A stretch of DNA of 64,000 nt from Asaia bogorensis_B (GCF_900465315.1 NZ_UBIX01000013.1); one strand, 5' to 3'. Shown: positions 9,298 through 18,248, counted from the first letter of the stretch. Translations and numbers: made by a program. Notes: generated by a model not told the origin, from the letters alone.

Positions 9298-10080
9298 ATG
9301 GCTTTCGTTCCAAATTCTCGATCTGGTAATACCTCGGGTAACACCGGAGCCGCCAGGGTCGATACGGTCGATGCCGGTTTGCGCGCCTATATGCTCAGCG
9401 TTTATAACTGGATGACAGCGGGGCTGGTTCTGACCGGTTTCGTGGCCTATGCCGTGGCCGAAACCTCGTTGCGTGATCTGTTCTTTCAGCAGGTTCTGAC
9501 GCCGGGTGGCATCCTTACCCGTCCGACAGGGCTGGGAATGCTCACAATCTTTGCCCCTCTTGCTTTCGTTATGGTCATGTCGTTTGGCGTAAACCGCCTG
9601 TCGCGTCAGGCAGCCCAAGGGCTGTTCTGGGCTTTCTGCGCCGTGATGGGAGCCAGCCTGTCAAATATTCTGATCGTTTATACCCATACCTCTGTGGCAA
9701 GTACGTTCTTTGTGACGGCAGCAACATTCGCGGCGATGTCGCTCTGGGGATACACGACCCGCCGCGATCTGAGTTCAATGGGTTCGTTTCTGTCGATGGG
9801 TCTGATTGGTCTCGTTATTGCCAGCCTGGTCAACATGTTCCTTCACAGCCCGGCCATGTCGTTCATGGTAAGCCTGATTGGTGTGGTGCTGTTTACTGTC
9901 CTGACAGCGTTCGACACGCAGCGCATACGCGCAACGTATCAATACTACCTGTCCTATGTGGGGCCAGAGGAAATGGGCAAGCGCAGTGTTTATGATGCGC
10001 TTTCGCTTTATCTGAACTTTATCAACCTCTTCACCTTTTTGCTCCAGTTCATGGGGGTTCGTAATAATAACAACGGGTAA
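9298..10080 (+). CDS. Bax inhibitor-1/YccA (YbhL-like) family membrane protein
   Basis: A member of the TMBIM/BI-1 family; bacterial members include a pH-sensitive calcium leak channel and the FtsH-associated YccA. The 260 aa protein has a polar N-terminus of about 30 residues and then seven hydrophobic segments. The family-typical FDTQRIRATY motif lies near 208, and SLYLNFINLFTFLL near 242. The ATG at 9298 follows a GGAAAGGG ribosome binding site; the earlier in-frame ATG at 9250 lacks one. It is followed by a clear terminator, so it looks monocistronic. Confidence 0.9.
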   Translation: MAFVPNSRSGNTSGNTGAARVDTVDAGLRAYMLSVYNWMTAGLVLTGFVAYAVAETSLRDLFFQQVLTPGGILTRPTGLGMLTIFAPLAFVMVMSFGVNRLSRQAAQGLFWAFCAVMGASLSNILIVYTHTSVASTFFVTAATFAAMSLWGYTTRRDLSSMGSFLSMGLIGLVIASLVNMFLHSPAMSFMVSLIGVVLFTVLTAFDTQRIRATYQYYLSYVGPEEMGKRSVYDALSLYLNFINLFTFLLQFMGVRNNNNG

Positions 10081-10110
10081 CTACTGACCTGTTGCGACTT
10101 TTTATTTCGC

Positions 10111-10138
10111 GGGGTGTGTCCATGGCACACCCCGTTTT
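10111..10138 (+). terminator. Rho-independent terminator of the BI-1 gene
   Basis: GGGGTGTG (10111-10118) pairs perfectly with CACACCCC (10126-10133) around a 7 nt loop and is followed by GTTTTG. It lies 30 nt past the stop. Confidence 0.85.
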
Positions 10139-10560
10139 GTGTATTCAGACTATTTCAGTCTAGTTAACTTGTATTTTCTAGCTGAACTGAATCTAAAAAA
10201 TCCGCAATGAAATGCGGCAGAAAAGCGGTAATGTCTCTTAAGAGACTGAATTTAAAGGCTAATGTCTGTGTTCAAATTGTGAACAGGTGCGTGAAAATTC
10301 AGGATCAGTGCTTGCTTTGCAGACCAATCGGGCGGAAACAACAGAACAGAGCTGGGCACTGATGCCCAGCGTGCAGGCAGATGGCCGATCATGAGATCAG
10401 CCATCCTGCTGAAGCAAGGCGAGGCAAGGATGAGGCGGATCGTGGTCGGGATGGTCGAAATCACCGGCAGACGTAACGTTACATCTTTATACGGCTCCAG
10501 CCGTATGATGATGTCACGGTGCGGCGCGATGCGCACCATTCACTGGAATAGGAGAGATGG
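10139..10560. promoter_or_regulatory. Long AT-richer leader upstream of cyoABCD, with several inverted repeats
   Basis: No convincing gene is visible here; a 95-codon minus-strand frame (10539-10252) lacks a ribosome binding site and resembles nothing I know. Inverted repeats read directly are: AGACT-N5-AGTCT (10147-10161), the perfect palindrome GTCTCTTAAGAGAC (10233-10246), GTTCA-N5-TGAAC (10270-10284), an imperfect hairpin GATGGC...GCCATC with an inner GATC/GATC pair (10380-10405), and GTAACGTTAC (10473-10482). These are candidate operator or RNA elements for the cyo operon; I cannot assign a regulator. Confidence 0.45.
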
Positions 10561-10683
10561 ATGACATCCCCTGAAGGTGTTGTCGCCATGTTCGACCAAG
10601 CCGTGGTCGGGTTTAGCGGCAGCGTAGCGCAGCCGAAAAGCTTGACGGTCGGTTCAACGAGCGGGGCAGACAATGAACAATAG
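10561..10683 (+). CDS. Possible 40-codon leader ORF overlapping the cyoA start
   Basis: A short frame starts at ATG 10561, preceded by GGAGAG (10551-10556), and stops with TAG at 10681-10683. It overlaps the first 11 nt of cyoA in a different frame. The arrangement would allow translational coupling of cyoA to the leader. The peptide (begins MTSPEGVVAM) has no recognisable domain, and a chance frame of this size is quite possible. Confidence 0.3.
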   Translation: MTSPEGVVAMFDQAVVGFSGSVAQPKSLTVGSTSGADNEQ

Positions 10684-11602
10684 ACTCTTGCCGAAGTTGC
10701 GGCGGCTCTTGCCGCTGGCGCCGGCGTTTTTCCTTTCCGGATGTACGCTCGATCTTCTCGATCCGCGTGGCCCGGTAGGCATTCAGAACCGCAACGTCAT
10801 CCTGATCGAACTGGGTGTGATGCTCTGCATCGTCATTCCCGTCATCATCATGACACTGTACTTCGCGTGGAAGTATCGCGAGAGCAACACTTCGGCCGAA
10901 TATCTGCCGAACTGGGATCATTCGACGAAGATTGAGTTCTTTGTCTGGGGTGTTCCTGCCGTTGTCATCGTTATCCTGGGTGCAATCGCGATCTGGACGA
11001 GCTATACGCTCGACCCCTATCGCCCGCTGCATTCGGCCGAGGCAGCCGGGCGCAAGCCTCTCAATGTCGAGGTTGTCGCACTCGACTGGAAATGGCTGTT
11101 CATCTACCCCGATCAGGGTATTGCAACGGTCAACCAGCTTGCCGTGCCGGTCAATACGCCGATCAACTTCCGCATCACGTCTGACTCAGTCATGACGTCG
11201 TTCTTCATCCCGCGTCTGGGCTCGCAGGTCTATGCCATGGCTGGCATGCAGACGCAGCTCCATCTTCTGGCCAGCGCGCCGGGTGATTACCTGGGTGAAG
11301 CAGCGCACTACACGGGCCGTGGCTTCTCTGACATGAAGTTCCGTACGCTCGCCATGACGGATGACGATTTCAATCAGTGGGTGGAGAAGGTGAAGGGCGC
11401 GTCTGACTCGCTCGACTCAGCCGACTATCCGCAGGTTGCCGCTCCTCAGGAAGCAGCGCCGGTGAAGTATTTCGCGCATGTTCAGCCTAATCTCTTCGAC
11501 AGCATCGTGGCCAAGTACAATAACGGTACGGTCATCGACAAGTCGACAGGTCAGGTCATGCACATGCAGTCCGCCATGTCCGACATGCAGATGAAGGAAT
11601 AG
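10673..11602 (+). CDS. cyoA: Cytochrome bo3 ubiquinol oxidase subunit II
   Basis: Subunit II of the terminal quinol oxidase, a membrane lipoprotein with a periplasmic cupredoxin fold. A lipobox LSGC (residues 21-24) marks lipid attachment, two hydrophobic segments follow (about 45-65 and 90-110), then the cupredoxin domain containing ALDWKWLFIYPDQG. The CuA cysteine ligands of cytochrome c oxidases are absent, as expected for a quinol oxidase. 309 aa, slightly short of the E. coli protein. First firm gene of cyoABCD; 6 nt precede cyoB. Confidence 0.95.
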   Translation: MNNRLLPKLRRLLPLAPAFFLSGCTLDLLDPRGPVGIQNRNVILIELGVMLCIVIPVIIMTLYFAWKYRESNTSAEYLPNWDHSTKIEFFVWGVPAVVIVILGAIAIWTSYTLDPYRPLHSAEAAGRKPLNVEVVALDWKWLFIYPDQGIATVNQLAVPVNTPINFRITSDSVMTSFFIPRLGSQVYAMAGMQTQLHLLASAPGDYLGEAAHYTGRGFSDMKFRTLAMTDDDFNQWVEKVKGASDSLDSADYPQVAAPQEAAPVKYFAHVQPNLFDSIVAKYNNGTVIDKSTGQVMHMQSAMSDMQMKE

Positions 11603-11608
11603 GGACAC

Positions 11609-13597
11609 ATGCTAGGTAAGTTAACACTTTCGGCGATACCGCTGGATGTGCCCATTCTGGTCGGCACGTTCACAGGTGTTGTTATCGTCGCGCTCGCCGT
11701 TTTGGGTGCTATCACCTATTTCGGCAAATGGGGCTATCTGTGGCGTGAATGGCTGACCTCGGTCGACCACAAGCGCCTTGGCATCATGTATATCGTGCTT
11801 GCCCTCGTCATGCTGTTCCGCGGCTTTGCGGACGCCATCATGATGCGCAGCCAGCTCGCTCTGGCCTATAATGGTAACCCGGGCTATCTGCCCCCGCACC
11901 ATTACGACCAGATCTTCTCCGCCCATGGCACAATCATGATCTTCTTCATGGCCATGGCGTTCATGACGGGTCTGCTCAACGTCATCGTGCCGCTGCAGAT
12001 CGGCGCTCGCGACGTGGCCTTCCCCTTCCTGAACTCGCTGAGCTTCTGGATGACCACGATCAGCGCAGTCCTGATCAACGTCTCGCTCTTTATCGGTGAA
12101 TTCGCTCAGTGCGGCTGGCTGGTCTACCCGCCGCTGTCAGAGCAGCAGTTCAGTCCTGGCGTCGGTGTGGATTACTACATCTGGGCCGTGCAGCTTGCCG
12201 GTGTCGGTACGTTGCTGACAGGCGTGAACTTCTTCGTCACCATCGTGAAGATGCGCGCTCCGGGCATGGGCTGGATGAAGCTCCCCGTTTTCACTTGGAC
12301 GGCTCTCGTCACGGTCGTTCTGATCATGGCAGTCTTCCCGGTTCTGACCGTTACCCTGGCCGAGCTCGCGCTTGACCGTTATCTGGGTATGCACTTCTTC
12401 ACCAATGATGGCGGCGGCAGCGTTCAGCTGTATCTCTCGCTCATCTGGACGTGGGGTCACCCGGAAGTTTACATCCTGGTTCTGCCGGCCTTCGGTGTGT
12501 TCTCGGAAATCACCCAGACATTCTCGCGCAAGCCCCTGTTTGGCTACCGCGTGATGGTTTACGCCACGCTTGCGATCGGCGTTCTGTCCTTCATCGTCTG
12601 GGCTCACCACTTCTTCACCATGGGCGCAGGCCCGAACGTCAACGCCTTCTTCGGTGTTGCCACGATGATCATCGCCGTCCCGACGGGCGTTAAGATCTTC
12701 AACTGGCTGTTCACCATGTACAAGGGCCGTATCCAGTTCAACGGCATCATGTACTGGGTCGTCGGCTTCATGGTCACCTTCTCCATCGGTGGCATGACGG
12801 GCGTCATGATGGCGATGCCGGCAGCCGACTTCGTGCTGCATAACTCGCTGTTCCTCATCGCTCACTTCCACAACGTCATCATCGGCGGTGTGTATTTCGG
12901 TTATGTCGCAGGTCTGAACTTCTGGTGGCCGAAGGTTCTCGGCTTCAAGATGAACGAATCCTGGGGCAAGCGCGCCTTCTGGTGCTGGTTCGTCGGTTTC
13001 TACCTTGCATTCGTGCCGCTCTATATTGCCGGCTTCGAAGGCATGACCCGTCGTATGAACCATTACGACAATGCTGACTGGCATGTTCAGATGCTCATCG
13101 CTGCTGCCGGCGCTGCCGTCATTGCAGTGGGTGTTGTCTGCCAGCTGATGCAGATCTATGTCTCCATCCGCGATCGTAACCTGGCCGAGAACCGTGACTT
13201 CACGGGTGATCCGTGGAACGCACGTACGCTCGAATGGTCGATGTCCTCGCCCCCGCCCGCCTATAACTTCGCCGTCCTTCCTGACGTTCACGGTATCGAC
13301 ACGTTCCACACCGAGAAGCAGATGGGCCGTCGTAGCTATGAGGGTAAGGTGCTCGCACCGATCCATATGCCGAAGAACACGGCTGCCGGCTTCTTTGTCG
13401 GTGCCTTCAGCTTCGTGCTCGGTTTCGCAGCGATCTGGTGGATCTGGTGGCTTGCAGCACTCGCCCTGGTTGGCGTGTTCGCGACAGTCATCCTGCGCAG
13501 CTTCAACAATGATGTGGACTACTATGTCCCGGTCAGCGAAATCGAACGCGACCAGGCAAATTATGTCCGCTCGCTGACAGCACAGGCGGCAGAATAA
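11609..13597 (+). CDS. cyoB: Cytochrome bo3 ubiquinol oxidase subunit I
   Basis: Catalytic haem-copper subunit that reduces oxygen and pumps protons. 662 aa with about 15 hydrophobic segments. The active-site motifs are intact: WGHPEVYIL near residue 287 (CuB histidine and the cross-linked tyrosine), AHHFFTMG near 333 (the CuB HH pair), the K-channel region FGVATMIIAVPTGVKIFNW, and IAHFHN near 420 for the haem histidines. Codon use looks strongly optimised, in keeping with high expression. It lies between cyoA and cyoC with 6 and 2 nt gaps. Haem O synthase (cyoE) is not in the window. Confidence 0.97.
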   Translation: MLGKLTLSAIPLDVPILVGTFTGVVIVALAVLGAITYFGKWGYLWREWLTSVDHKRLGIMYIVLALVMLFRGFADAIMMRSQLALAYNGNPGYLPPHHYDQIFSAHGTIMIFFMAMAFMTGLLNVIVPLQIGARDVAFPFLNSLSFWMTTISAVLINVSLFIGEFAQCGWLVYPPLSEQQFSPGVGVDYYIWAVQLAGVGTLLTGVNFFVTIVKMRAPGMGWMKLPVFTWTALVTVVLIMAVFPVLTVTLAELALDRYLGMHFFTNDGGGSVQLYLSLIWTWGHPEVYILVLPAFGVFSEITQTFSRKPLFGYRVMVYATLAIGVLSFIVWAHHFFTMGAGPNVNAFFGVATMIIAVPTGVKIFNWLFTMYKGRIQFNGIMYWVVGFMVTFSIGGMTGVMMAMPAADFVLHNSLFLIAHFHNVIIGGVYFGYVAGLNFWWPKVLGFKMNESWGKRAFWCWFVGFYLAFVPLYIAGFEGMTRRMNHYDNADWHVQMLIAAAGAAVIAVGVVCQLMQIYVSIRDRNLAENRDFTGDPWNARTLEWSMSSPPPAYNFAVLPDVHGIDTFHTEKQMGRRSYEGKVLAPIHMPKNTAAGFFVGAFSFVLGFAAIWWIWWLAALALVGVFATVILRSFNNDVDYYVPVSEIERDQANYVRSLTAQAAE

Positions 13598-13599
13598 CA

Positions 13600-14217
13600 A
13601 TGGCAAATATCTCAGCAACGCCGCACGGCACCGCACACGGCATCGATGATCACGAACACCACAACACGAACAACGTGTTTGGTTTCTGGATCTACCTGAT
13701 GACGGACTGCCTCCTTTTCGGGACGCTGTTCGCCACCTTCGCTGTCATGCGCACCCAGTTCGCTGGTGGCCCAACGGGCAAGGAGTTGTTTGATCTGAAC
13801 GGGGTGGGGCTGGAAACAGCCCTCCTCCTGCTCAGCTCGATCACCTTCGGTTTCGGTATGCTTTCGGCTTATGCCCGCAAGCAGGGTGCCATGCTTGCAT
13901 GGCTCGCCATCACCTTCGTGCTCGGCCTCGGCTTCCTTGTTCTCGAAGTCCGTGAATTCGCTCACCTCATCCATGAAGGTGCCGGTCCGGATCGCTCTGC
14001 GTTCCTTTCCGCTTTCTTCACGCTGGTGGCGACGCATGGTCTTCACGTCACCTGTGGTCTGGTCTGGATCGCCGTTATCATGGTCCAGAGCTTCAGCTCG
14101 CAGGTTTTCAGCACACGCTATATGGACAAGCTCCAGTGCCTGAGTCTTTTCTGGCACTTCCTGGACATCGTCTGGATCTGCGTGTTCACCTTCGTTTATC
14201 TGTTGAGTGTGATCTGA
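13600..14217 (+). CDS. cyoC: Cytochrome bo3 ubiquinol oxidase subunit III
   Basis: Subunit III of the quinol oxidase; it stabilises the complex and resembles COX3. 205 aa, with a His-rich N-terminus (GIDDHEHHNTNN near residue 10) and five hydrophobic segments, and conserved FGFWIYLMTDCLLFGTLFA and LFWHFLDIVWI segments. The ATG is 2 nt after the cyoB stop, and its own TGA overlaps cyoD by 1 nt. Confidence 0.95.
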   Translation: MANISATPHGTAHGIDDHEHHNTNNVFGFWIYLMTDCLLFGTLFATFAVMRTQFAGGPTGKELFDLNGVGLETALLLLSSITFGFGMLSAYARKQGAMLAWLAITFVLGLGFLVLEVREFAHLIHEGAGPDRSAFLSAFFTLVATHGLHVTCGLVWIAVIMVQSFSSQVFSTRYMDKLQCLSLFWHFLDIVWICVFTFVYLLSVI

Positions 14218-14552
14218 TGAGCCAAGCATCGACCCATCAACACGAAGGCGAGTCTCACGGCAGCTTCGCCTCGTACATCATCGGCTTCGTGATTGCGGCC
14301 ATCCTGACGGTAGCGGCTTTCGCCATCGTCGAGATGCACCTCATGACCCCCGGCGTGACCTTCGGTGTCATCGCCGCGCTGGCGGTGGTTCAGATCTTTG
14401 TGCATCTGATCTACTTCCTGCACATGAACAGCAGCTCGAGCCAGTCCTGGAACAACACGGCATTTGCCTTCGCAGTTATCTGCGTGCTGATCATTGTCGG
14501 TGGAACGATCTTCATCATCCACGACGTCAGCATGAACATGATGTCGCGCTGA
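14217..14552 (+). CDS. cyoD: Cytochrome bo3 ubiquinol oxidase subunit IV
   Basis: The smallest subunit of the oxidase, 111 aa with three transmembrane segments and a conserved HLIYFLHM motif near residue 64, as in cytochrome o ubiquinol oxidase subunit IV. It helps CuB-site assembly in E. coli. The ATG at 14217 shares one base with the cyoC stop; the frame is open further upstream but only as a shadow of cyoC. Last gene of the operon, followed by a terminator. Confidence 0.94.
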   Translation: MSQASTHQHEGESHGSFASYIIGFVIAAILTVAAFAIVEMHLMTPGVTFGVIAALAVVQIFVHLIYFLHMNSSSSQSWNNTAFAFAVICVLIIVGGTIFIIHDVSMNMMSR

Positions 14553-14620
14553 TACGGTCAGGCTCCCGGCGTCGCTTCGCGAGAAGTCTGACGGGAGCCG
14601 ATCACATTGGTGAAAAAGGA

Positions 14621-14654
14621 AAGGCCCGGGGGAGAAATCCCTCGGGCCTTTTTT
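14621..14654 (+). terminator. Rho-independent terminator of cyoABCD
   Basis: AAGGCCCG (14621-14628) pairs with CGGGCCTT (14643-14650), with GGGA/TCCC extending the stem inward after one mismatch, and a run of six T to 14654. A weaker inverted repeat GGCTCCCG/CGGGAGCC (14561-14568 and 14592-14599) lies between it and the cyoD stop. Confidence 0.85.
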
Positions 14655-14763
14655 ACGGCGTGTTTTGCAATCTCGCCTGTGGTGACAAAACCGCGGGCAT
14701 TGTCCGGCGACGAATGGAGAAGCAGCAACGCATTGCAGCGCTCGCCACACCCGGAGCGAACAC

Positions 14764-14797
14764 AAAAAAAGCCCGATCATTGATCGGGCTTTTTCTT
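14764..14797 (-). terminator. Terminator of the helicase-S4-ferredoxin strand
   Basis: GCCCGATCA (14771-14779) and TGATCGGGC (14781-14789) form a near-perfect palindrome flanked by seven A on the left and TTTTTCTTT on the right, so it can work in both directions. It lies 20 nt past the ferredoxin stop on the minus strand. Confidence 0.85.
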
Positions 14798-14816
14798 TCG
14801 CGACGCGTGACGCGCT

Positions 14817-15149
14817 TCAGTCCTTGTGCGGCTCCGGCGAGAGCATGGCATCCTTGCCGGGCTTGTCTTTCCACTCATCGGCGTCCGGCATGGCGTCGAT
14901 CTTGCGTGTGATGTTGGGCCACACGGCAGCGTATTTGCTGTTGACTTCAAGCCAGGGCGTCGCACGGTCGTCGCTGTCAGGCACAATGGCCTCTGCAGGG
15001 CATTCTGGTTCGCAAACGCCGCAATCGATGCACTCATCGGGGTTGATCACGAGGAAGTTCTCGCCTGCATAGAAGCAGTCGACCGGACAGACTTCAACGC
15101 AATCCGTGTATTTGCAGCGTATGCAGTTTTCGGTGACCACATAGGCCAT
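14817..15149 (-). CDS. fdxA: Seven-iron ferredoxin (FdxA type)
   Basis: A 110 aa ferredoxin with one [3Fe-4S] and one [4Fe-4S] cluster. The cysteine pattern CIRCKYTDC...CP then CIDCGVCEPEC...P sits within the first ~50 residues, followed by the acidic tail typical of the FdxA group; TPWLEVNSKYAAVWP matches homologues. ATG 15149 is preceded by GGAGACACC; the upstream open frame to 15296 is not conserved. The electron partner is unknown. In many alphaproteobacteria this gene follows the Suv3-like helicase and S4 genes, as here. Confidence 0.93.
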   Translation of the reverse strand: MAYVVTENCIRCKYTDCVEVCPVDCFYAGENFLVINPDECIDCGVCEPECPAEAIVPDSDDRATPWLEVNSKYAAVWPNITRKIDAMPDADEWKDKPGKDAMLSPEPHKD

Positions 15150-15316
15150 TGGTGTCTCCGATCTTAAGCTGGGGCCAGAGGCCCGAGAGGATCCCGGGAG
15201 GCAATAGAGAGACGCCGTCTGGGATTTTCCAATAAGGGATGCCGCAGATAGGCGGAAGTTTCGGTCCGTGGCAAGCATATGTTTACGGCAAGCCACGGCA
15301 AATTTGCCTTGTGGGC

Positions 15317-15601
15317 TCAGTCCTCGCGGATAACCTCATAGAGCAGGGCGGCCTCGGTGGCAGATCCCCGGCGCTCGGCAAGGCCTAGAACACGCCAGAT
15401 ACGGACTTCGGGGCGCGGATGACCAGGCAATCCCAACACATCTCCCACACGTATCTTGCTGTGAGGCTTGGTCGTTACCTGACGATTGATCCTGATGCGT
15501 CCTTTTTCCACCAGGGCGGCGCAGTCCTGACGTTGGCGGCACACACGGGCATGCCACAACCACAGATCGAGCCGCTGATAATCACGCTCTGCATCAGTCA
15601 T
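15317..15601 (-). CDS. S4-domain RNA-binding protein (Hsp15-like)
   Basis: A 94 aa protein that is essentially one S4 RNA-binding domain: RLDLWLWHARVCRQRQDC near residue 10, then GRIRINRQVTTKPHSKIRVGDVL. The family includes Hsp15, which rescues stalled 50S subunits carrying nascent chains. The start lies 4 nt after the helicase stop, so the two are surely co-transcribed. A direct role in ribosome rescue is inference from the domain only. Confidence 0.85.
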   Translation of the reverse strand: MTDAERDYQRLDLWLWHARVCRQRQDCAALVEKGRIRINRQVTTKPHSKIRVGDVLGLPGHPRPEVRIWRVLGLAERRGSATEAALLYEVIRED

Positions 15602-15605
15602 GAGA

Positions 15606-18158
15606 TCATCTCCCGCCCAGACCCAGCCGGGCCAGCGCAGCGAACGGGCTGTCAGAGGGGGGAGCGGGCCTTGCGGGCGCTCGTTTGCCCGAATGACGGT
15701 GGTGTTTTGCCTGTGGCTTCAATGCCGAAAGCATGAGGGGCACGGGCGGCCCGAATTGACCGGCCGATAGCGGCGCTGCCACACGCAGGCGTATGCCCAG
15801 ACCGGATAAAAGCTCCGGTAGCTGTGTCTTGTTCAGCCCATAGCGCTGCGCCAGATCGTTCGGTACGGGGCAGGGGCCGTGTCGTGTCAGGCGATGCACT
15901 TCGCCCAGCAGCTTCTCCACACGATCCAGCCGCATCCAGCTTCCACCAGCCCAAGCCCAGCCCGCAGAGGCGATTGGCGCTGTGCCCGGGAGGGCAATCG
16001 TTATCTGGCGGCCGTCAGGGTTCTGACTGGCATGACGGTGCCACAGACTGAGCAATAACGAGCGCAGGGTCATGGCGGCAGGTTTGAGGAGGGCAGGCAT
16101 GAAGACGCCCTGCGGGACGAACAGTATCCCCAAACGTCGCAGATGGCCGAGCACCTGCGTTCCGTGGCTGGCGGGTTCTCCAGGCATGAGGGGAGCGACA
16201 CCGCCATATTCCATCAGGCGATGGGTAAGGCCGCGCAGGGCAGGTGTGGGGCGGGGCTGCGCAGCCAGCGCATAAAGCGGGGCCAGCGTCGTACGGATAT
16301 GGGCAAAGGCGAACGCGATCAGTCTTTCCTGAACGAGATCGCGCTGCTTCGTGTCAGCAAATTCCCCACCCAGAATTTGTACGGCAGGCGCGAGGAGGGC
16401 CGTACCACGGGCGAGGCGCGCGATGACCACGCCGTCCCAGGCGATATGGCCATTGGTCGCATCCAGCGAGAGAGTATCATCGGAGGCCAAGACAAGAGCC
16501 TGCACGCGTCGCGGGATTTCGTGCAGCAGCGCACGCCGTCCCGCACGCAGCATAAGCTTGCGTTCGGGAAGGGCCTCTTCACGATCGGGCTTCAGGGTGA
16601 AACCCTCAATGGTGCCGACGGCGTGGCCCTCGACAATCACCTGCCCCTCACGGGTCACGGCAGAAAGCAGGTCCCGTGTGCCATCACTATCGAGACGACG
16701 CAGGAGGGATGTGGCACGTCGATCGACAAACCGGGCCGTCAGGCGCTCATGCAGCGCATCTGACAGCAGATCCTCGACTTCCCGGGTACGTTCCTGCCAA
16801 TGGGTTGCCCGGTCGCTCCAGTCACTGCGCGCCGCCACATAGGCACAGATCCTGATTCCGGTCAGGCGATGCATCAGCGTGTCGATATCGCCATCGAGGC
16901 GCGAAAACCCCGCAATATGGGCGTCGAACCACGCACCGGGGATGCCCCCATCCTGCAGGAGATGCATGAAGAGACGATGGCATAACCGCACATGGGAATC
17001 GTCACCCAGTTTCCGGAAATCGGGAATCTGGCACACTTCCCATAGCAGGGCTGTGGCCTTCCTGCCTCGCGCGGCCTCGCGGATTTCGCGCTCACCTGAA
17101 AGGCTCTCGAGCGTCAGCACATCGGAAGCAGGACGGCCCGCCACCAGACCGCGTTTGGGTGGTGACGCGTTGAGGCTCGCATAGAGGGCGTCGGGGGAAG
17201 TGAAATCGAGAGCCGCATTGCGCCAGCTCACACGCTCGACCGGGTCAAAGCGGTGCGCTTCGATCGCATCGACAAGCGACTCTGACATCGGACGCGCCTC
17301 GGCGGTCGTGCCGAATGTGCCATCCTTCATGCCGCGCCCGGCGCGACCGGCAATCTGGGCACATTCCTGGGCTGTCAGTGGCCGAAGCGAGGCGCCGTCG
17401 AACTTTGTGAGCGATGCCAGCGCAACATGGTTCACGTCCATGTTCAGCCCCATGCCTATGGCATCGGTCGCAACGAGATAATCAACATCCTTGTTCTGAT
17501 AGAGCTCGACCTGTGCATTGCGGGTGCGCGGCGAGAGCTGCCCCATGATGATCGCGCATCCGCCCCGTCGACGTCGTATGATCTCCGCAATGGCGTAGAC
17601 CTCGGCAGCCGAGAACGCGACGATGGCCGAGCGGGCAGGGAGCCGCGAGAGTTTGGTATGACCCGTATGGACCAGACTCGATAGGCGAGGGCGCGTGTCG
17701 ATCTCGATACCGGGCACAAGGCGTTGCAGAAGGGGGCGCATGGTCTCGGCACCGAGAAACAGGGTCTCCACATTGCCACGCGCATTCAGCAGCCGGTCAG
17801 TGAAGACGTGCCCACGATCGGGGTCGCTACTGAGCTGGATCTCGTCCACGGCCACGAACTCGACCTTGCGCGTGAGTGGCATGGCCTCAGTCGTGCAGGA
17901 AAACCACTTTGCATCGGGGGGAACGATCTTTTCCTCACCCGTGATGAGCGCCACATGGCGCGCGCCCTTGAGGCGCACCATGCGCTCGTAATTTTCGCGC
18001 GCCAGCAGACGCAGGGGGAAGCCGATGATGCCAGATTCATGCGCCAGCATGCGCTCGAGCGCATAATGGGTCTTGCCGGTATTGGTCGGTCCCAGCACGG
18101 CACGAATTCGGCGGGGCATGAGATGGGGCTGGGACTTCATGATACGATGCTTGTGCAT
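15606..18158 (-). CDS. Suv3/Mgs1-like ATP-dependent RNA helicase
   Basis: A superfamily 2 helicase resembling mitochondrial SUV3, which works with exoribonuclease in RNA turnover. Motifs in order: Walker A GPTNTGKTH near residue 23, DEIQ (motif II) near 107, GRAGRGMK (motif VI) near 275, then a long C-terminal region of ~500 residues ending in basic, Pro/Ala-rich sequence. 850 aa if translation starts at 18158; ATGs at 18140 and 18119 are equally plausible and none has a clear ribosome binding site. It is the first gene of the helicase-S4-ferredoxin unit and diverges from the aminopeptidase gene with a 90 bp gap. Confidence 0.85.
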   Translation of the reverse strand: MHKHRIMKSQPHLMPRRIRAVLGPTNTGKTHYALERMLAHESGIIGFPLRLLARENYERMVRLKGARHVALITGEEKIVPPDAKWFSCTTEAMPLTRKVEFVAVDEIQLSSDPDRGHVFTDRLLNARGNVETLFLGAETMRPLLQRLVPGIEIDTRPRLSSLVHTGHTKLSRLPARSAIVAFSAAEVYAIAEIIRRRRGGCAIIMGQLSPRTRNAQVELYQNKDVDYLVATDAIGMGLNMDVNHVALASLTKFDGASLRPLTAQECAQIAGRAGRGMKDGTFGTTAEARPMSESLVDAIEAHRFDPVERVSWRNAALDFTSPDALYASLNASPPKRGLVAGRPASDVLTLESLSGEREIREAARGRKATALLWEVCQIPDFRKLGDDSHVRLCHRLFMHLLQDGGIPGAWFDAHIAGFSRLDGDIDTLMHRLTGIRICAYVAARSDWSDRATHWQERTREVEDLLSDALHERLTARFVDRRATSLLRRLDSDGTRDLLSAVTREGQVIVEGHAVGTIEGFTLKPDREEALPERKLMLRAGRRALLHEIPRRVQALVLASDDTLSLDATNGHIAWDGVVIARLARGTALLAPAVQILGGEFADTKQRDLVQERLIAFAFAHIRTTLAPLYALAAQPRPTPALRGLTHRLMEYGGVAPLMPGEPASHGTQVLGHLRRLGILFVPQGVFMPALLKPAAMTLRSLLLSLWHRHASQNPDGRQITIALPGTAPIASAGWAWAGGSWMRLDRVEKLLGEVHRLTRHGPCPVPNDLAQRYGLNKTQLPELLSGLGIRLRVAAPLSAGQFGPPVPLMLSALKPQAKHHRHSGKRAPARPAPPSDSPFAALARLGLGGR

Positions 18159-18248
18159 GAGCGACCGAATTGCAAGACGCCACCACCACTGGCACAGCTT
18201 GTGCGGACCCGATCCTCTACCGGAAGATCAGCAGAAAGGCAGATAACC

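Noticed and set aside
10252..10539. 95-codon minus-strand frame in the cyo leader
   Set aside because: No ribosome binding site, no similarity I recognise, and it crosses several inverted repeats.
12137..13636. 499-codon minus-strand frame opposite cyoB
   Set aside because: Shadow of a highly biased GC-rich gene; composition is His/Asp/Glu/Arg-rich with no domain, and cyoB is certain.
17724..18248. N-terminal extension of the aminopeptidase frame by 175 codons
   Set aside because: It is antisense to the Suv3-like helicase and not part of the M17 fold; the ATG at 18249 fits homologue length.
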